Under the pieces are notes generated by a model. That model did not search any database, was not told the origin of the DNA, and worked only from the letters and a program-made list of their open reading frames with translations. Position numbers and translations under genes: made by a program. Of a DNA stretch of 7,320 nucleotides, positions 6,987 through 7,320 are shown in pieces. Origin of the DNA: Pseudomonadales bacterium (GTDB lineage Bacteria; Pseudomonadota; Gammaproteobacteria; Pseudomonadales; Azotimanducaceae); contig JAPKEK010000094.1 in NCBI GenBank assembly GCA_028822125.1, positions 1 to 7,320 of the forward strand, given 5' to 3'. The stretch's first letter is position 1, and each line of letters begins with the position of its first letter.

Positions 6987-7320
6987 ATGCAAATACAACC
7001 CCTTGATGCCAGCTTCGGTGCAATTGTGACTGGTGTCAACCTGGACAGGATGGATGAGCCGCTATTGTCCGCAATCCATGAAAGCTGGCTCGAATATGGT
7101 TTGCTGATTTTCCCAGAACAGTTTCTGACTAATGAGGCGCAGATTACGTTTGCCCGCAACTTCGGTGAGCTTGAGATTGATCTGGCAGCGATCTCAAACC
7201 TGTTGCGAGATGGCACGGTTCGTGATGACCAGCCCGATGATGAGGTGCTGAAAGTACTAAAGGGGAACATGGGCTGGCATATGGACAGCACTTATATGCC
7301 GGTGCAGGCTACCGGTGCTG
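6987..7320 (+). CDS. TauD/TfdA-family 2-oxoglutarate/Fe(II)-dependent dioxygenase (N-terminal part, 3' end outside window)
   Basis: The first 111 codons of an enzyme that would couple 2-oxoglutarate decarboxylation to hydroxylation of an organic substrate, often an acid, ether or sulfonate. The frame stays open to the window edge. The N-terminus MQIQPLDASFGAIVTGVNL and the segment GLLIFPEQFLTNEAQITFA are typical of the family. FGELE (59-63) and AAISNL (67-72) follow the TfdA pattern. WHMDST (97-102) carries the first two iron ligands, His98 and Asp100; the distal His and the 2-oxoglutarate-binding Arg lie beyond the edge. The start is supported by AGAGGA seven bases upstream. The gene is divergent from tcuA, which suggests shared control or a linked catabolic pathway (inference). 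The sequence resembles TfdA more than TauD, but the substrate cannot be assigned from this part, so no gene symbol is given. Confidence 0.9.
   Translation, partial: MQIQPLDASFGAIVTGVNLDRMDEPLLSAIHESWLEYGLLIFPEQFLTNEAQITFARNFGELEIDLAAISNLLRDGTVRDDQPDDEVLKVLKGNMGWHMDSTYMPVQATGA

Noticed and set aside
6980..7291. Minus-strand open frame of 103 codons opposite the dioxygenase gene.
   Set aside because: It is antisense to a clear TauD/TfdA protein with an intact WHMDST motif and a strong Shine-Dalgarno; its own product is Ser/Arg-rich with no recognisable domain.

Overview
The window looks like a chromosomal stretch from a gammaproteobacterium, probably an aquatic or marine heterotroph. This is inferred from mid-range GC (about half by eye), compact gene spacing and protein families close to proteobacterial homologues; no rRNA or other taxonomic marker is present. 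Six protein-coding genes fill almost all of it. I see no tRNA, rRNA, CRISPR array, insertion sequence or integrase.

Left part, plus strand (1-4177): three co-directional genes with short gaps (32 and 48 bp). They are the 3' part of a choline dehydrogenase gene (betA-like GMC flavoenzyme), a complete MscS-family mechanosensitive channel, and a complete copper-exporting P1B-type ATPase (CopA) with two N-terminal metal-binding domains. The first two fit osmotic adaptation: glycine betaine synthesis from choline, and pressure relief on down-shock. The copper pump is not obviously linked to them and has its own Shine-Dalgarno sequence.

Middle and right part, minus strand (6865 down to 4211): a two-gene unit read tcuA then tcuB. 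TcuA is a flavoprotein dehydrogenase of the tricarballylate/fumarate-reductase-like family. TcuB is a membrane protein with two [4Fe-4S] cysteine motifs that is expected to pass TcuA's electrons on to the membrane electron-transfer chain. tcuB converges on the copper ATPase gene with only 33 bp between the stop codons. No tcuC-type transporter or tcuR-type regulator lies inside the window.

Right edge, plus strand (6987 to the end): the start of a TauD/TfdA-type 2-oxoglutarate/Fe(II) dioxygenase, transcribed divergently from tcuA across a 121-bp intergenic region. That region holds a 9-bp direct repeat near its two ends and a small inverted repeat, so it is the best candidate regulatory region here.

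Overall these are recognisable families in ordinary arrangements. The most interesting lead is the pairing of the tcuAB oxidation module with a divergent TfdA-like dioxygenase, which raises the question of the real substrate. I do not see evidence for a wholly undescribed system.
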